From Hofstenia miamia (lineage: Eukaryota > Xenacoelomorpha > Acoela): a stretch of 64,000 bases of DNA. The stretch lies in contig SCFE01000111.1 in the NCBI GenBank assembly GCA_004352715.1, positions 83,738 to 147,737 of the forward strand. The letters are read 5' to 3'. The notes beneath the pieces are model-generated. The model was not told the origin of the DNA. It saw nothing but the letters and a program-made list of their open reading frames with translations, and searched no databases. Positions within the stretch are counted from its first letter, which is position 1. Every line of letters starts with the position of its first letter. Shown here piece by piece: positions 23,671 through 35,655 of the stretch. The position numbers and the translations under genes were made by a program.

Positions 23671-23786
23671 TGTTAAGAATAATAAGAATTCTGTTAGTTT
23701 ATTAAAATGAACCTAAAATATATATACATGATAATGACAAGTAGCATCATCATTAGTGCGTCCTCACATAAAGACGCTACCTAACA
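23671..23786 (-). repeat. Very short gypsy LTR (116 bp)
   Basis: On the minus strand it runs from TGTTAGGTAGCG to TTCTTAACA, with perfect TGTTA/TAACA ends. A TATATATA stretch (plus about 23720-23727) could serve as promoter. It lies 60 bp after the pol stop, as expected for a 3' LTR. Its other side touches the interrupted LINE reverse transcriptase. Confidence 0.7.
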
Positions 23787-25270
23787 CCAAGTGCAGGCCT
23801 TCCGGGGCAAATGCATAATGTCTTACAACCTTCTTCTGAAAATTCTTTAATATGATAGATAAGCTCCAAAACGTTCCGGGACCTTCCAACTCCTTCCAGA
23901 TCTTCTTGGCTGATTGCTGTTTTGTCTTTCCTTAGGTCGGTTCAAACCGTCCTGCTCTCTGTAATCCTCTGCATTACTCGTTTCAACTCCAAATGACACT
24001 TCAAGAATATTGTCATATTTGTAGGTGTACATGGCTCTCCCTCAGTTTGATTCCTTTTTATTAAATCTTTGCGATTCTTTCGATTTTTGCTGCCAGAGTC
24101 GTGCCTAATAATATATGAACGCGGTGTAGCTGCTTTTACGCAATATGGTTCCAATTTCAGTATAGAGCGTTTTTACAACCACTTTGTCTCCTACCTCTTA
24201 AGTTGACAGGTTCCTTGTTCCTCTATCTAAATATTTATTCTGCTTAACCTGATACAGTTTGTTTTTTGTTTTTACATCATGATGGAACGTGCTGCTTGGC
24301 TTAATAAGGGCTTGGGTCATTGATATTTTTGTGCGAAGTCTGCGGCTATGTAAAAGCTTAGTTGGAGATCCTCTAATTGCGGTCAGCGGAATTGAATTAT
24401 GCATTAATATTCCATATTATGGATCTTCACAGCGTCTAAGTATTTTCTCAATTATATGGACTGTTTATCTGCCAAACCATTGGAACGAGTATAGTATGGG
24501 CTGCTTGTAGTAAGCTTTAATAGATATTATTTCGGGAACTACTTCATTTCGTGAGAAGTGGATGGGTTGTTATCTGCAATCACCTCCATAGGTATTTCCA
24601 ATGTTCGTTTTAGTGTGACAATGACGTTGGTTGCGGATTTGTTTTTCAAATTTTCACATATAATAAGACGTGAGTAGTAATCAATAATAACTTAGGTACG
24701 ACTTTCCTTGATGTTATGCGTTGTCAAATGCAATTTTACACCATGGTAGATTGGGTCGGCTATGTGTTATTATTTGTTGTTTACGTTGTTTATTTCCTTT
24801 GTTGGTGCATAAATTGCAAGATTTTATATGCTGCTGGATGTTTATTTTCATTTCGGTCAAAATCCATTTTTTCGATTCCTTCATGGGAAAAATGTATTTG
24901 ACGTATTTTTGGTTTCCTCATAGCTTTCGGAACAACAATTCTGTTTCTTCGCAAAATTAATCCATTTGCAAACGACATTTCATATCTTAACTTCCAAAAT
25001 GTACTAAACTATTTGCTATCATGTGGTTGTTTTTCTGGCCCTCCATTTGGTGTAATTGGATTATACATGCGATAAGTTCGATTTCATTCTGAATAATTGA
25101 TGAGTTTAATCCAAATGTAATTGAAGTAAGACTTCGGTTTTGTGCATTTGTTTCTAATTGCGGAATGCATTCGGTTGGCGTCAGATCGTCTCAAGTTGGA
25201 ATTCAATGAATAGTGTATCTTTGTAATTGGAAAAATGTTCATGGTAATGACGTAACCTAACCAGTTTATT
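23671..25270 (-). mobile_element. Relic of a short-LTR Ty3/gypsy element (integrase end plus LTR)
   Basis: On the minus strand the end of pol is recognisable: a Gly-Gly-Pro-Glu-Lys segment near 25050, FANGLILRRNRIVVP and IHFSHEGIEK (24880-24980) of the integrase N-terminus, and a C-terminal region with RRLRTK near 24340. The frame ends in PRRSGRSWKVPERFGAYLSY (stop at 23847). Many stops and shifts separate these pieces. A 116-bp LTR follows. The 5' part (gag, protease, RT) and the 5' LTR are absent, so the insertion is truncated. Confidence 0.85.
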
Positions 25271-25299
25271 CATTCATAATGCACTCTGTAAAAGCAGCT

Positions 25300-26216
25300 T
25301 TAATATCTGAGCTTATCAATTTAATTTTGATCATTTCTGCACAACAGCAAATGAACGAGGCAAATGCTATGGAATTGCAAAATATAGTAGTTACCCAGGC
25401 AAGGGTTAGGGCATGTTAGAACGCGCCTTCAAAAGACATTTTAGACTATTGCACGATGTTTATAATCAAATTCATTCATTTCTCGCAAACACGCTTGAAT
25501 ACAATCCGTAGCATGGACCGAATTTTCATAATCCGGAAAAAATTCGCTATTTAGCAAGTGGAGGGGCTACTACGTTTGAGGTAAGAGTTCTATTGATAGC
25601 TTTCCTACAGCTGATGTAAACAATTTATTAAAGAAATTCATTAAATTTCCTTCTATTTTGGAGATGAAATCAATAGAAAATGCAATTCAGCAAAAATGTC
25701 ACATTCAAAATGTAATTGGTGCAATTGATTGATTTTTAGTTCTTATTAATGCCCCCCTTAACATATCCACAAATTTAGTTTTCTGAAAATGACTTTTATA
25801 CAATGCAATTACTCTGTGTTTGCAAAGAAAATATGCTTTCCACACATTGTTATACCGGATTGCCAGGATCAGTACATGATCAAAGAGTTTTGGACAATGA
25901 TTCATGTTTTAATGACGGAATAGTTGACAAGTTTCCTCTTAATGGACACTTGGAGAAATGGCTTATTACTATTTTTAAGGAGTCTCAAATTGAATCTTTT
26001 GAATAACGTAAATTTAATGATATTAAACGCAGCTTTGCACACCTAAAGTGTCCTTATCGTCGATTAAAAAGACCTGAACTTATATTGACAAACGAATTGT
26101 GCACACCATATTAGCCTGTTACGTTATTCACAACTTTAGCATTATTAATGATGATGATATTGAATTCTACATTAACGAATTTAGCAGGCACTCTTCTGAA
26201 TTTGATGGTTCCTGAC
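25300..26216 (+). pseudogene. PIF/Harbinger transposase, decayed
   Basis: Blocks of the Harbinger DDE transposase are readable in shifting frames: LLKKFIKFPSI and VIGAID (first catalytic Asp region, about 25630-25730), STHCYTGLPGSVHDQRVLDN (second Asp region, about 25840-25900), KFPLNGHL, RSFAHLKCPYRRLKR (third acidic region, about 26030-26060) and HNFSIINDDD near the C-terminus. Stops and indels are frequent, so it is inactive. The minus-strand gene just downstream looks like its Myb-like partner, the usual two-gene layout of this superfamily. Confidence 0.8.
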
Positions 26217-26532
26217 TTGTGCAATATTTTATAAGCAAGAAGGATCAGAGAAACGTATACAAATATATTGTCAATGTTGAAATAAATTACTTTAAATTAT
26301 AGCAAAATATAGCTTATGACCGTTATACATATAGTTTGAAATTTTTTAATTCAATGATGCATAAAAAAATGAAAGTTTTAATTGTCTGAAATATTTCATT
26401 GTTTAGTAAATATAAGTTTGAATATCGACCCTTGATAAATATGATAAAATTTTGAAAAATTCAGAAATATGTTTTAACACTTTATTAGAAACTATTCATA
26501 GAAAATATATTGAAACAAAAAGAACTAGTTTA

Positions 26533-26820
26533 TTATAATTTCTCCATGAACCGCTCCATTGTTGATACCAAGCGATCCAAAGAAACACCAAGATGTCCAT
26601 TCTTAATACTGTTTAATTTTTTAACATTCTTTCCATAATCGGTCTAAAAAATTAATAATATTCATTAAATTCATGCTTCTCTTACTGTGACATTGGATTC
26701 CATTCTACTTCCTCACACAGCATATAGTGTAGCATTTGGTCGGTTCCCAAGTATTTGGTACATCACATCAAACCATTGCCAAGCTCTCTGTTTACCTGCA
26801 CCAACTTGTTTTATTTTAAC
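26533..26820 (-). pseudogene. Myb/SANT-like accessory protein of the Harbinger element
   Basis: On the minus strand one exon includes WQWFDVMYQILGNRPNATLY (about 26820-26686, with one TGA). A 42-bp GT-AG intron (26644-26685, GTAAGA ... TTTTAG) follows. The second exon continues in phase 0 with TDYGKNVKKL and ends in MERFMEKL at 26533. The Trp-rich motif with ILGNRP recalls the Myb/trihelix-like DNA-binding ORF of PIF/Harbinger elements. It is convergent with the transposase. Upstream exons are not resolved. Confidence 0.5.
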
Positions 26821-27939
26821 TATATATTTGCGGTATTACTGATCAAGAATTCCTATTTATTTTCAAATTTGTTGACATTAAATGAATAGGATTGTAAAAG
26901 AGCATCAATCAGTAACAACAGTAACAACAGTACTTGTGGTGGATGGATGTTATGGCTCAAAAATTGATTGAATGGGGAATGGATTATAATAGGGCAAGGA
27001 CGTGTTTTAGCATGGAAATCTAAAAAGAATAGCAGCATGCATTAAATACGTCAAAGTTTTCCTGTGTCATATTAATAATTGAGTTTAATGACGGTCGGTG
27101 ATCATCTAACAAAGTTCAAGGGTGATCAATTATTATAAAAATGTTATGTATTTATTGTTTTCATATTTCAAATAATTAGCGTAGGAGTTCACGAAATGCG
27201 TTCTCAAATTAGAATAGTTAATATTGCACTTTACCCACGTCAATTACAGATTAAATTTTGAAATCGACGTTACTCTCCTATTAGAAAAGTAATACTCTAA
27301 CTACTTTGTAAACATATTTTTAGAATTCATTTGATTGGTGTTTAAATATGAAATTCCAATTACATAAGAATACAATAGTTTTAAACCAATATATACTCCA
27401 ATTACACCCATTATCAATGTAGGAAGCAACAAGTTGTAAATGCAAATCATTTGCTGTCCTTGTCTTTATACTTACTTGTGTTGCGTCATCTAATGCGAAT
27501 GGAATGTTTTTGACAATCTGGTGGATGGCTAGTGCGATTTTTAACTCAAGATCATTGTAATCAAAGAGATTAATGTCATGTTTCTAACCAAAGAGAGTTG
27601 AAGAAAAGAAGATCAAGAACTTGAAGCTGAAAAAAGGGGTAATAAATTATGGGAAAGGAATGCAGATTTGTGAGAGAGGGAGAAATCCACTTAACAGCAC
27701 AATGTTGAAAATGCTGAGCTGAGTAGAGAAGTGCGCATGGAATAGACCAACAAGGAAAACCATGTGAAAAGATAGTGAATGGAATCGAAAGATAGAGAGA
27801 TTTTCTTATGTCAGTAGAGGTAGAGAGGGGAATATTACGCTGGATGGAAAAGAAAGAGGTAGCTTTCTTAAGTTTTAAGTTGATATGAGCATACCAAGAT
27901 AAGGAAACAGATAGACGAAGGCCAAGGCAGGTATGTTCA
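26821..27939. other. Mostly non-coding; one possible orphan exon
   Basis: On the minus strand about 27475-27585 reads as an open segment (LFDYNDLELKIALAIHQIVK) ending at a GTAAGT donor near 27476. It could be an exon of the Harbinger accessory gene or a chance frame. Nothing else is recognisable here. Confidence 0.3.
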
Positions 27940-29675
27940 GAATCAGCAGAGAGTCTCAGGAAATGAAATAGGAGCAGATGGAAGGGTAGGAAAAGTTGGA
28001 GAAGGGCTCAGCAAAGAGGAAAGACATCAAAGATTTCTTGAATCTTGGCGGCGGGGAAAAGAAATCAATCACTGTTGGAGGGTTGACAGTCAAGATGTAA
28101 TTAGCAACAGTACAATCATGATTGAAAAATGAGTGAAGGGTGTGATGTTTCTTGGGATGACAAATGGAGAAAGTGACAACATCATCAGAGTGAGTGGAGT
28201 GGCAATTAGTGAATTTAATGAAATTGAAAGGATCAAGATCCAATTTGCGAGTGAGCAGTTGATTGAACAGGAGGAGATCGCAGGCATGGAAGTAGAGTGA
28301 CAGTGGGCGAGTGGATAATTTGAGAAGGGCGTCTTTGTATGGCAAGGGAGAGATCCATTAGAAGGCATGCTTCTGGAAACGTTCCATGGAGTGGAACAAG
28401 GCATGAGAAAGCCACCAACAGGGAGAAGGAATGAGCTTGAACAAAGAGTTTTACAGCAGCTCTGGAATTAAAGGGAACATTGCGGAAGAGAGCAAAGAGT
28501 GAGGAATTAGATTTGTGGCGATGTAAGGACACATGACCAGACCATCAGCAAGTTGAACTCCAAGATGAATATGATGAGGGGAAAAGTTCACAGGGAGAGG
28601 AAGATCAGAAGGGGGAGATACAGAAAAGGAAATGTCTTGGTTGGCCTAAAATCAAGATCGTTAACCGAAGACCAGTAGACAAAAGCTCAAGATTAGAAGT
28701 AATATTGGAGGCAAAAAACTACCAAAGTTGAAAATCCCAGTGTCATCAATGTACAGTAGACAGGATGAGTTGAGGACAGATTGAGGGAGGTCGTTGATAG
28801 CAACAAGAAAAAAAAGAACAGCAAACACAGAACATTGAGGAGCACCACTAGAGACAAGAGGAGGGGAGTTGATTTTGACACACTGATGACGATGGGACAG
28901 GTAAGTCTGAAAGAGTTTGATGAAATCAGCATCAAAGCCGCATGCACGCCTGAAATCTAATTAATCTGTGTAATAACAATAATTGTGGAATGTGGAATTC
29001 TATCAAATGCCTTTGAGATGTCGAAAAAGATTATTGCTCCCTCAGTGTTTAAGTCAAGATCACTATATACAGAGTCAAGGAGATGAATAAGATGAGTAAT
29101 TCTGCAACGCTGAGGACAGAAACCCAATTTGGGAAAGAAATGGTTTGATACAAGGTAAGAGAAAATTGAATATAGACATTCAAAGATAATGGAGATCTAG
29201 GCAAGAAGAGAGATAGGGTGATATCTAGTTACAAGCTGTTTTTTGAGGTCCTCAGATTTCAAAATAGGAGTTATGAAAGCAGTCTTCTATTGAAAACGAA
29301 AAGAGTAAGACAAGAAAATATCAGTGAAAAGATATTGGAGAGGCTAGACTAAAGCTGATGCTCATTTGCTGAGAATCATTGAAGGAATAACATTCAGTCC
29401 AGACAAGCCAGAAGAAGGAAATTTAAACGGAGGTGATATATATAATTTAAGTCAAATGAAATATATGAAGCAAAAATTGTGGGAGGTGGATAAGAAGCAA
29501 AGAAATTATTGAGAAGCTCAGCATTTTGAAAGACAGAGGATGCAGTGATGTGTTTCCAAGACAATGTTGAAGGTAGACGAGGAGGAGGAGGAGAAATATT
29601 TTTCAGCAAATTGAAAGCATCATGAAGAGAGCATGCAGCAAATGATGACAGTAAAGTAGTATGAGGTGCAGGGTA
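27940..29675 (-). pseudogene. Jockey/CR1-like LINE ORF2 (RT to C-terminus), decayed
   Basis: On the minus strand, in shifting frames, are the linker ending in FQNAELLNNFF (about 29510), PILKSEDLKK, an AFD-type block FFDISKAFDRIPH (about 29010), FIKLFQTYLSHRHQCVKI (about 28900), SSGAPQCSVF and the catalytic YIDD (plus 28742-28753). The C-terminal thumb region includes LFNQLLTRKLDLDPF and FFSPPPRFKKSLM and stops at 27956. Sequence in the RT is close to the fragment at 23269-23670. Several frameshifts make it inactive. An R4-like LINE on the other strand abuts its 5' side. Confidence 0.85.
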
Positions 29676-31420
29676 GGTAAAGGGAAGACAATAGAAACTG
29701 CAAGAAAAGAGCTTAAGCAGAGATTAGTTGAAGATTTAACTGAGAAACTGAAAAATATAGGGCAAGGCAAACCAGGCAAGAGACAATATAAAGTTTTTGA
29801 CCCAAGAAGGAAGATTCTACAAAGAACTAGATGCAGGCTACAGCTAGAGTAGTCGAGGATGCAGTAAGAGAAGTTAGAGGAGACAGGCATATGGTATAAG
29901 TTGGAGAAGAATGGTAAAGCAGTTGTCACCTATGGTACAAGGACGACCTGAAGATGTATGCTAGTTCAAAGAAGATGTTGCAGAAGCAAGTGGAGACATT
30001 GGAGAAGGTAAGCAGAGATTCTGGGTTGTAATTTGGATTAGGAAAATGTGCGTCAGTGACAATGGCTAGGGGCAAATTTATAGATGGAGATGGTTTGAGT
30101 ACGAGCAGTGGGGATAAGAGTAAGGAGGTCAGAGGGCTACAAGTACTTAGGAGTGATAGAGAGGGGCAGAAGAGGTCATGACGAAATGAAGACGAAGCCA
30201 AGAAAAGAATACAAGATGAGAGTAAGGAAGGTACTACAGAAGTCAGCATTGAATGGGCAGAATAGTATAAAAGCAATTAATACATAGGCGATGTCAGTGT
30301 TGAGATATTCAGTAGGAATAGTTAGGTGGAATAAGAATGAACTGAGGGAGTTAGACAGTGGGACAAGGAAGACACTAGCAACAGAGAGAGCATTTAACTT
30401 AAATTGAGATTTAGACTGCTGAGGGTAGAGAAAACAGTCGAAGCAGAAGCACTACGGCTAAAGGAATATGTACAAGAGCAACGTAGGGGTCCCTACTAGA
30501 GGTCACTAAGGAGCTAAGAAAGATAAAAAACTGAGAGTGAAGGAAAGACAGCCTACCAGAGTAGGATAGAATCAGAGAGACAAACAAGGTATAGGCAGAA
30601 GGCAATGCATGGAGAATACTGGAGGAACACAGAAAAGTGTGACAAAGAAGAAAACAACATGTGGTTAAAGAAGGCAGTACTGAAGAGAGAAACAGAAGCA
30701 CTGATAATGGCAGCACAGGAGTAAGCAATAAGAACAAACTGGGTGAAGAAGTATATAGACAGAAAAGTAGAAGTAAGTGATAAGAGTAGGCTATGTAAGA
30801 AAGAGGCGGAGACAGTAGGTCATCTGATAGCAGGATAAGAGAAGTTAGCACAAAATGAGTATAAGTTCAGGCATGACAAGGTGGGAAGAATGGTACATTG
30901 GAGTTTGAGCAGGCAGCATGGGTTAGAATCAGGAGACAAGTGGTATGAGCACAAGCCACAGGGTGTCATAGAAAATGAGAAGGTTACGATACTGTGGGAC
31001 TTTAACATACAGACAAGCAAGGTGATAGAAGCACAGAGGCCAGACATAGTAGTAGTAGACAAAGAGAAAAGATTGGGAACAGTGATAGACATAGCAGTAC
31101 CAAAGGACAGGAATGTAGAAAGCAAGGAGAAAGACAAGATAGACAAGTATAGAGACTTGACAGAAGAAATAGAAAGGCTGTGGAAGCTAAAGAAAGTTGA
31201 AGTAGTCCCGGTAGTAGTAGGCGCACTAGGAGCAGTGAGTAAGAAGCATAAGAGATACTTGGAGAAGTTGGGAGTACCAAAGTGGAGAGGAGTGGTAGCA
31301 CAGAAGGCAGCATTGTTAGGTACAGCAAGAGTCCTGAGGAAAGCTCTCATACTCCCTGGGAACTGGTGAGTTCCCCGACCTGAGAGGAATACCAGCATGA
31401 AGCTGTAAGAAGTAAGGATA
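29665..31420 (+). pseudogene. R4/Dong-like LINE, 5'-truncated, with restriction-like endonuclease
   Basis: Reading the plus strand in changing frames: the palm block WYKDDLKMYA (usual YMDD, about 29925-29955), FGLGKCA (about 30030), SALNGQNSIKAINT and SVLRYSVGIVRWNKNELREL (about 30240-30345), a Cys/His motif LCKKEAETVGHL, then an open 162-codon end (30881-31369). That end holds HKPQGVIENEKVTILWDFNI and the endonuclease PD-type motif RPDIVVVDK followed by IDIAVPKDR. This C-terminal nuclease marks RLE-type LINEs. The element ends in (TAA)n at about 31420, matching the TAA association known for Dong. Confidence 0.82.
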
Positions 31421-31640
31421 ATAATAATAATAATAATAATAATAATANNNNNNNNNNNNNNNNNNNNNNNNNNNNNNNNNNNNNNNNNNNNNNNNNNNNN
31501 NNNNNNNNNNNNNNNNNNNNNNNNNNNNNNNNNNNNNNNNNNNNNNNNNNNNNNNNNNNNNNNNNNNNNNNNNNNNNNNNNNNNNNNNNNNNNNNNNNNN
31601 NNNNNNNNNNNNNNNNNNNNNNNNNNNNNNNNNNNNNNNN

Positions 31641-31673
<33 letters not shown>
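31417..31673. repeat. (TAA)n microsatellite with internal gap
   Basis: ATAATAATAAT repeats at 31417-31447, 193 N (31448-31640), then TAATAATAA again to about 31673. It is the tail of, or target for, the R4-like LINE to its left. The long poly-Ile and poly-Leu reading frames across this stretch are artefacts of the repeat. Confidence 0.95.
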
Positions 31674-32467
31674 GAGAAAGACTCGCACGTCTAACCACAG
31701 AAATGATTAGCGTGTGACGTGATTTTGTAACTGCTCTTGCTACCAATCACACAGTCTAACCGTAGCTTAATGTAATACGAAATTTCACGGTTTTTTTGAA
31801 ATGGTTTTCGAGTTTGCGTCATTGTGACTTTAATGGCTCTTTCATACCCTATATTCAAGTAATTCTTCATGAGTTATTGCAAAATTGATGTATCAATTGG
31901 GCAACAGGCTCATGTGGTATGTAAATGTGACTATTGCTATCTTTACTGCTTTGAAGCGTTTTGAAATATCAACCCTTCTTATGTTACGAAGCTTTCCATT
32001 TGTTTGCTATTTTTAAAACACATTGAACAACTTGTTTTTTATATTAAATATACAGTGCTTAATTTTTTTAATAGATGCAAATTCCATTCTATGCCACTAG
32101 GAAGGTATGCACTAAAATGGAAATTTTCATCAAAATTCGCAATGTGATGAAATCTGTACACATTTTTAGTGGAAAATTTTCAAAAAAATTTTAGTGTATT
32201 CAAAATATGCTAAAATTTCACGCCGAATTCGATTTCTTACTATATTTTGCATAGCAGTTATATTTATGAATGTAGCTTGAGACCACTTCACAAGAGCATA
32301 GGTTCAATGCTACATTTCGTAGGAAAGAAATTTGAATTCATTAATCATTGCAAACTAATTTGTGAGGTTTGTTGTCCGAATATTTATTGCTGGTACTGTG
32401 TTTTAGAAATTCCTAGCTTTTGAAATTTCTTAGTATAAATTTGGAATCCCCTTGTGTGATTTAGACG
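31674..32467. other. Upstream region of the PINX1-like gene
   Basis: AT-rich with no ORF. It should contain the promoter of the gene at 32468, but no clear TATA box or initiator can be singled out. Confidence 0.4.
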
Positions 32468-34447
32468 ATGCTCGCAGAACCTCGCCGTCGCAAAATTAAG
32501 TGGTCTACAGATCCTCGAAATACCAAATGGATCCATGACGATTCTAAATACAGTGTGAAAATAATGAACAGCTGGGGCTGGAAAGAGGGAAAGGGCTTAG
32601 GTGGTATTTTTTTAATTATCCCTCTTATTGTTTATATTAGGTTACGCAGAAAATGGTGTTACTTCCAATATAAAGATTGACAATACTATTGAAACTCAAG
32701 GACTTGGATACACTGATCAATCTAATAATAATTGGCATGAACATACTTCTGAATTCGATAAATTGCTAGCTAATTTGAATGCTAAGGTATAATATTCGTA
32801 TTTCTTTTCGATCAAGGTCATATTTAGAACGATTTTTAAATTTATGCCGATTTTTAGAAATTATTCAGAGTCAATTTGCCATATATTATTCTAGTAAAGG
32901 ATTTACAAGTTAATCATTGGTGAACATTCGCTTTACCACTGGTGCTGCTCAGTAGGTCAAAACGAATGAAAGAAATCCGTTGTTGTGCCTCGCATTCTAA
33001 AATACGTTTCAGGTATTTCCTTAGAATAAAAACCATTTCCCTGATTTATGAGCATTTTTTTGAACATGACTTTCGTTAAAATGAATTTTCGATTTCTCCA
33101 CTTATATATTTCCATTGTTCACGTATCCTTTCTTCTAGTGATTCTAGGATTTTTTTTTATGGTCTTCAAATTCCTTAACTACAAAAATGTTTAATTTCAT
33201 TAATGTATGGCAGAAAGCTCATTTTTCAATTACATGTATACCTGATCTATAATTGCACGTTTTATTTTGTTAGAATTATGTCTCATTAGTCAAATACAAC
33301 ACTAAAGGAATTGTTTACTAAATATAATTGACATAAAGCGTTTAATGTCTATTATAATTTTATTACAAACGTTTCATAAAAGATTTTTAAAGCTAAGTTT
33401 CAATCCCAATGAATGCTTTTTAGTAACCATTACTGATGGTTATAATCAAGACGGATTTAGGGGGTTAAGGAGGCAGCCGGCCTCTTCCTTTGGGGTTGTG
33501 ATAAAGAGTGATCAAGTTGTTACAATTTAAATTTTAAGCTTGAACCTTTTGACACTGCCCAACTTTATGCAGATTAGAAAATATTTAGATATTGTGTGCT
33601 AATCATTTAATCGTCCCACTCGTATTAAGATTTATATATTATATTTTAAGATCAAAATTATATAAAACCGTCCCTCCCCGTTTGAAAATTCCTAGATCCG
33701 TTGCTGATTACGGTTAACAATTTCTCTCCATTGTCGGATACGGTTAATTAAGTGACGGTTACAGTCATTTAGGGGTAAATATTTTGTATATAACATGCCG
33801 TGAAGACGACATCCTTCTAGTACTCGCTCTCTTTTCGAAGTTAACGTATTATCAGCATGGGTGGCACAAAACAAGGTTTACATTAGAGATCAACAGTATT
33901 ATGATATTGCTAAATTGCCTTAGATGTGGAATTTTCAGAATACATGCTAAACATTTCTTTACTATGTAAATGGTGCAGCTTCTTAATGTTTTGTAGCAGA
34001 TTAGTTTTTACCCGGTTGTCTATGACATGCCTAAATATTCACATTTTGTAGGCGATTAACTTACATGGTTAAACTACCATACCAGACATAGATGATTTGT
34101 TGACGGTTATATAGTTATCGAAAGTGTTTAAGGACAAAATACTCATGCAGTTGTTTGTCACTACGTCATTTTAGAATGGTTGTTCAAAGAAAAAGAAAAA
34201 AAGTGATGATTTTAAACGAAATTCTCAGTTTTCTGGTCTCAAACAAAAACGAATGAAGGCAATGAATTTGTATGGCAAGACGGAAAAAGAGTTGAAATCA
34301 ATATTTGGCTCGGACGTTAAAGTTCACCAATGTGAAAAGTCATCGGAAGAAATATCTACGTCTAATGGCGGGTTCAGCACAAGTACATTAAGTGTGAATG
34401 AATACCTCAAACAGAAAATGAACAAATTTAAAAATAAAAAAGTTTAG
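32468..34447 (+). CDS. PINX1: PINX1-like G-patch protein, three exons
   Basis: Exons are 32468-32600, 32641-32786 and 34175-34447, with GT-AG introns of 40 bp (32601-32640) and 1388 bp (32787-34174). Phases fit (133 + 146 + 273 nt) and give about 183 residues. The N-terminus MLAEPRRRKIKWSTDP and the G-patch (WGWKEGKGLG, then GLGY) match PinX1, a nucleolar telomerase and Mps1/ribosome-biogenesis-linked protein. Exon 2 continues with the NNWHEH and FDKLLANLN region. Exon 3 has the conserved KTEKELKSIFG and NEYLKQKMNKFKNK blocks. The protein stops right after these. Vertebrate PINX1 is about 328 residues, with a basic C-terminal telomerase-inhibitory region that is missing here. It is the most convincing host gene in the window. 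Confidence 0.9.
32601..32640 (+). other. 40-bp intron in the PINX1-like gene
   Basis: It starts GTGGTATTTTTT and ends TTTATATTAG. Splicing restores the family sequence across the G-patch (phase 1, Gly codon split). Without splicing the frame ends after 70 codons at 32680. Confidence 0.85.
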
Positions 34448-35427
34448 TTTTATTATTGTTATTTAATCTAAATTTTTTAAGTAATTGAATATTTTTTCAA
34501 ATGAACTCTACCCATGAAAATATTTACATTTGCAAAACTGAGGATAAGCAAATCAAATTTTCATAATGGATTTTATTACATAATTTTGCTATTGCTAATA
34601 TTTCTTAATTTCTCATAAAATTGGAAAACTGTTAAGACTTATAGTGTATTTATCAAATAGTTTTCACATTATGATGGAATTGCCGATTGTTTTCGTAGAT
34701 GTGCACTCATTTTCTTTCCTTCCAGCGAGCTGCACTTTTGATTAAAATCATTTTGTTCTGTTATAATTAATGCATTTCATAACATCCATCAAAATACAAA
34801 ATGGAGAAAGATTATTAACTCGTTTTGTTTTTTTTTGATAAAATTGGACGAACACTGCGTAACTTGAACACGTCCCTAGATTGAACATTTTATAGGCTAA
34901 TATAAATGTACGTTTATACCCGAAACAGTCCGAAGAAGAAAGGTATCTGCTCAAAATTTGGTTGAACCTGAAGTCATCCTCTATTTTATTGAGTGCACGA
35001 CCCATTTTGTCTTTTGTAAACATTGGTAGTTGTTCACCCAAAAATTGAGAAAGCTCGTCTTTTGTAGTAAAATAATAACGTCACCGGATTATTTCAAATC
35101 GAGTACAGATTATTTCAAGGGATCGCACAGATTGCAATCTTGTGAATATATCAAGCTCCATATTGCTTAATCACTGAATTCCAAAGTTAATTTTAAATGT
35201 TCATACCTCGTGCAACAAGCTAAAAATTTCTATTATCTATTTATTATTTTATAAAGGTGTTTGAATAATTTTAACATGTCTATTAATTAAAGAATATCAT
35301 AGAATATCTATAGTACAAATTTGAAAGCCATTGATTAATTATTTCTAATCCTATTCTATTTTGTTTTCTTTAAATAGGCTACCAAAATTCTGCGTATGCA
35401 CTTCGCGCGAACGGATGTGACATAGAT
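34448..35427. other. Intergenic, with one possible minus-strand exon
   Basis: On the minus strand 34748 to about 35062 is open for about 104 codons, including FLGEQLPMFTKDKMGRALNK and DDFRFNQILSRYLSSSD. Its composition is more protein-like than neighbouring chance frames, but I do not recognise it and see no clean splice sites. It could be an exon of an unidentified gene or a transposon piece. Confidence 0.25.
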
Positions 35428-35655
35428 GAAAATAAGATATTCTTTGTTCTGATAAATATTAACAATTAGAAACTGGTAATTCATCTGAATATCATCAAAA
35501 AATACACAAATACATGCAATAGAATATAACACTATATACAATCAATCTATTAGGCTGGGGATAAATTACTATAAAGGCTTGAAGAAAGATGTTGTATAAT
35601 CATTATTATTGAATTTGTATCCTAGTTGTGCTTTTCCCAGAGATATATTTTTGTT
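35428..35655 (-). repeat. LINE 3' end fragment (TTATC-tail family)
   Basis: This stretch is similar in order and orientation to 38345-38575, which continues into the LINE C-terminal coding end. Shared words include aaactggtaattcat/aaactgataatttat, aatacatgcaa and ataatcattattattg/ataatcattgttgtag. It is a second, 5'-truncated copy of the same LINE 3' UTR. Confidence 0.6.

Noticed and set aside
30411-31746. Long minus-strand frames, leucine- and isoleucine-rich
   Set aside because: They are antisense shadows of the R4-like LINE and of the TAA repeat, without motifs.
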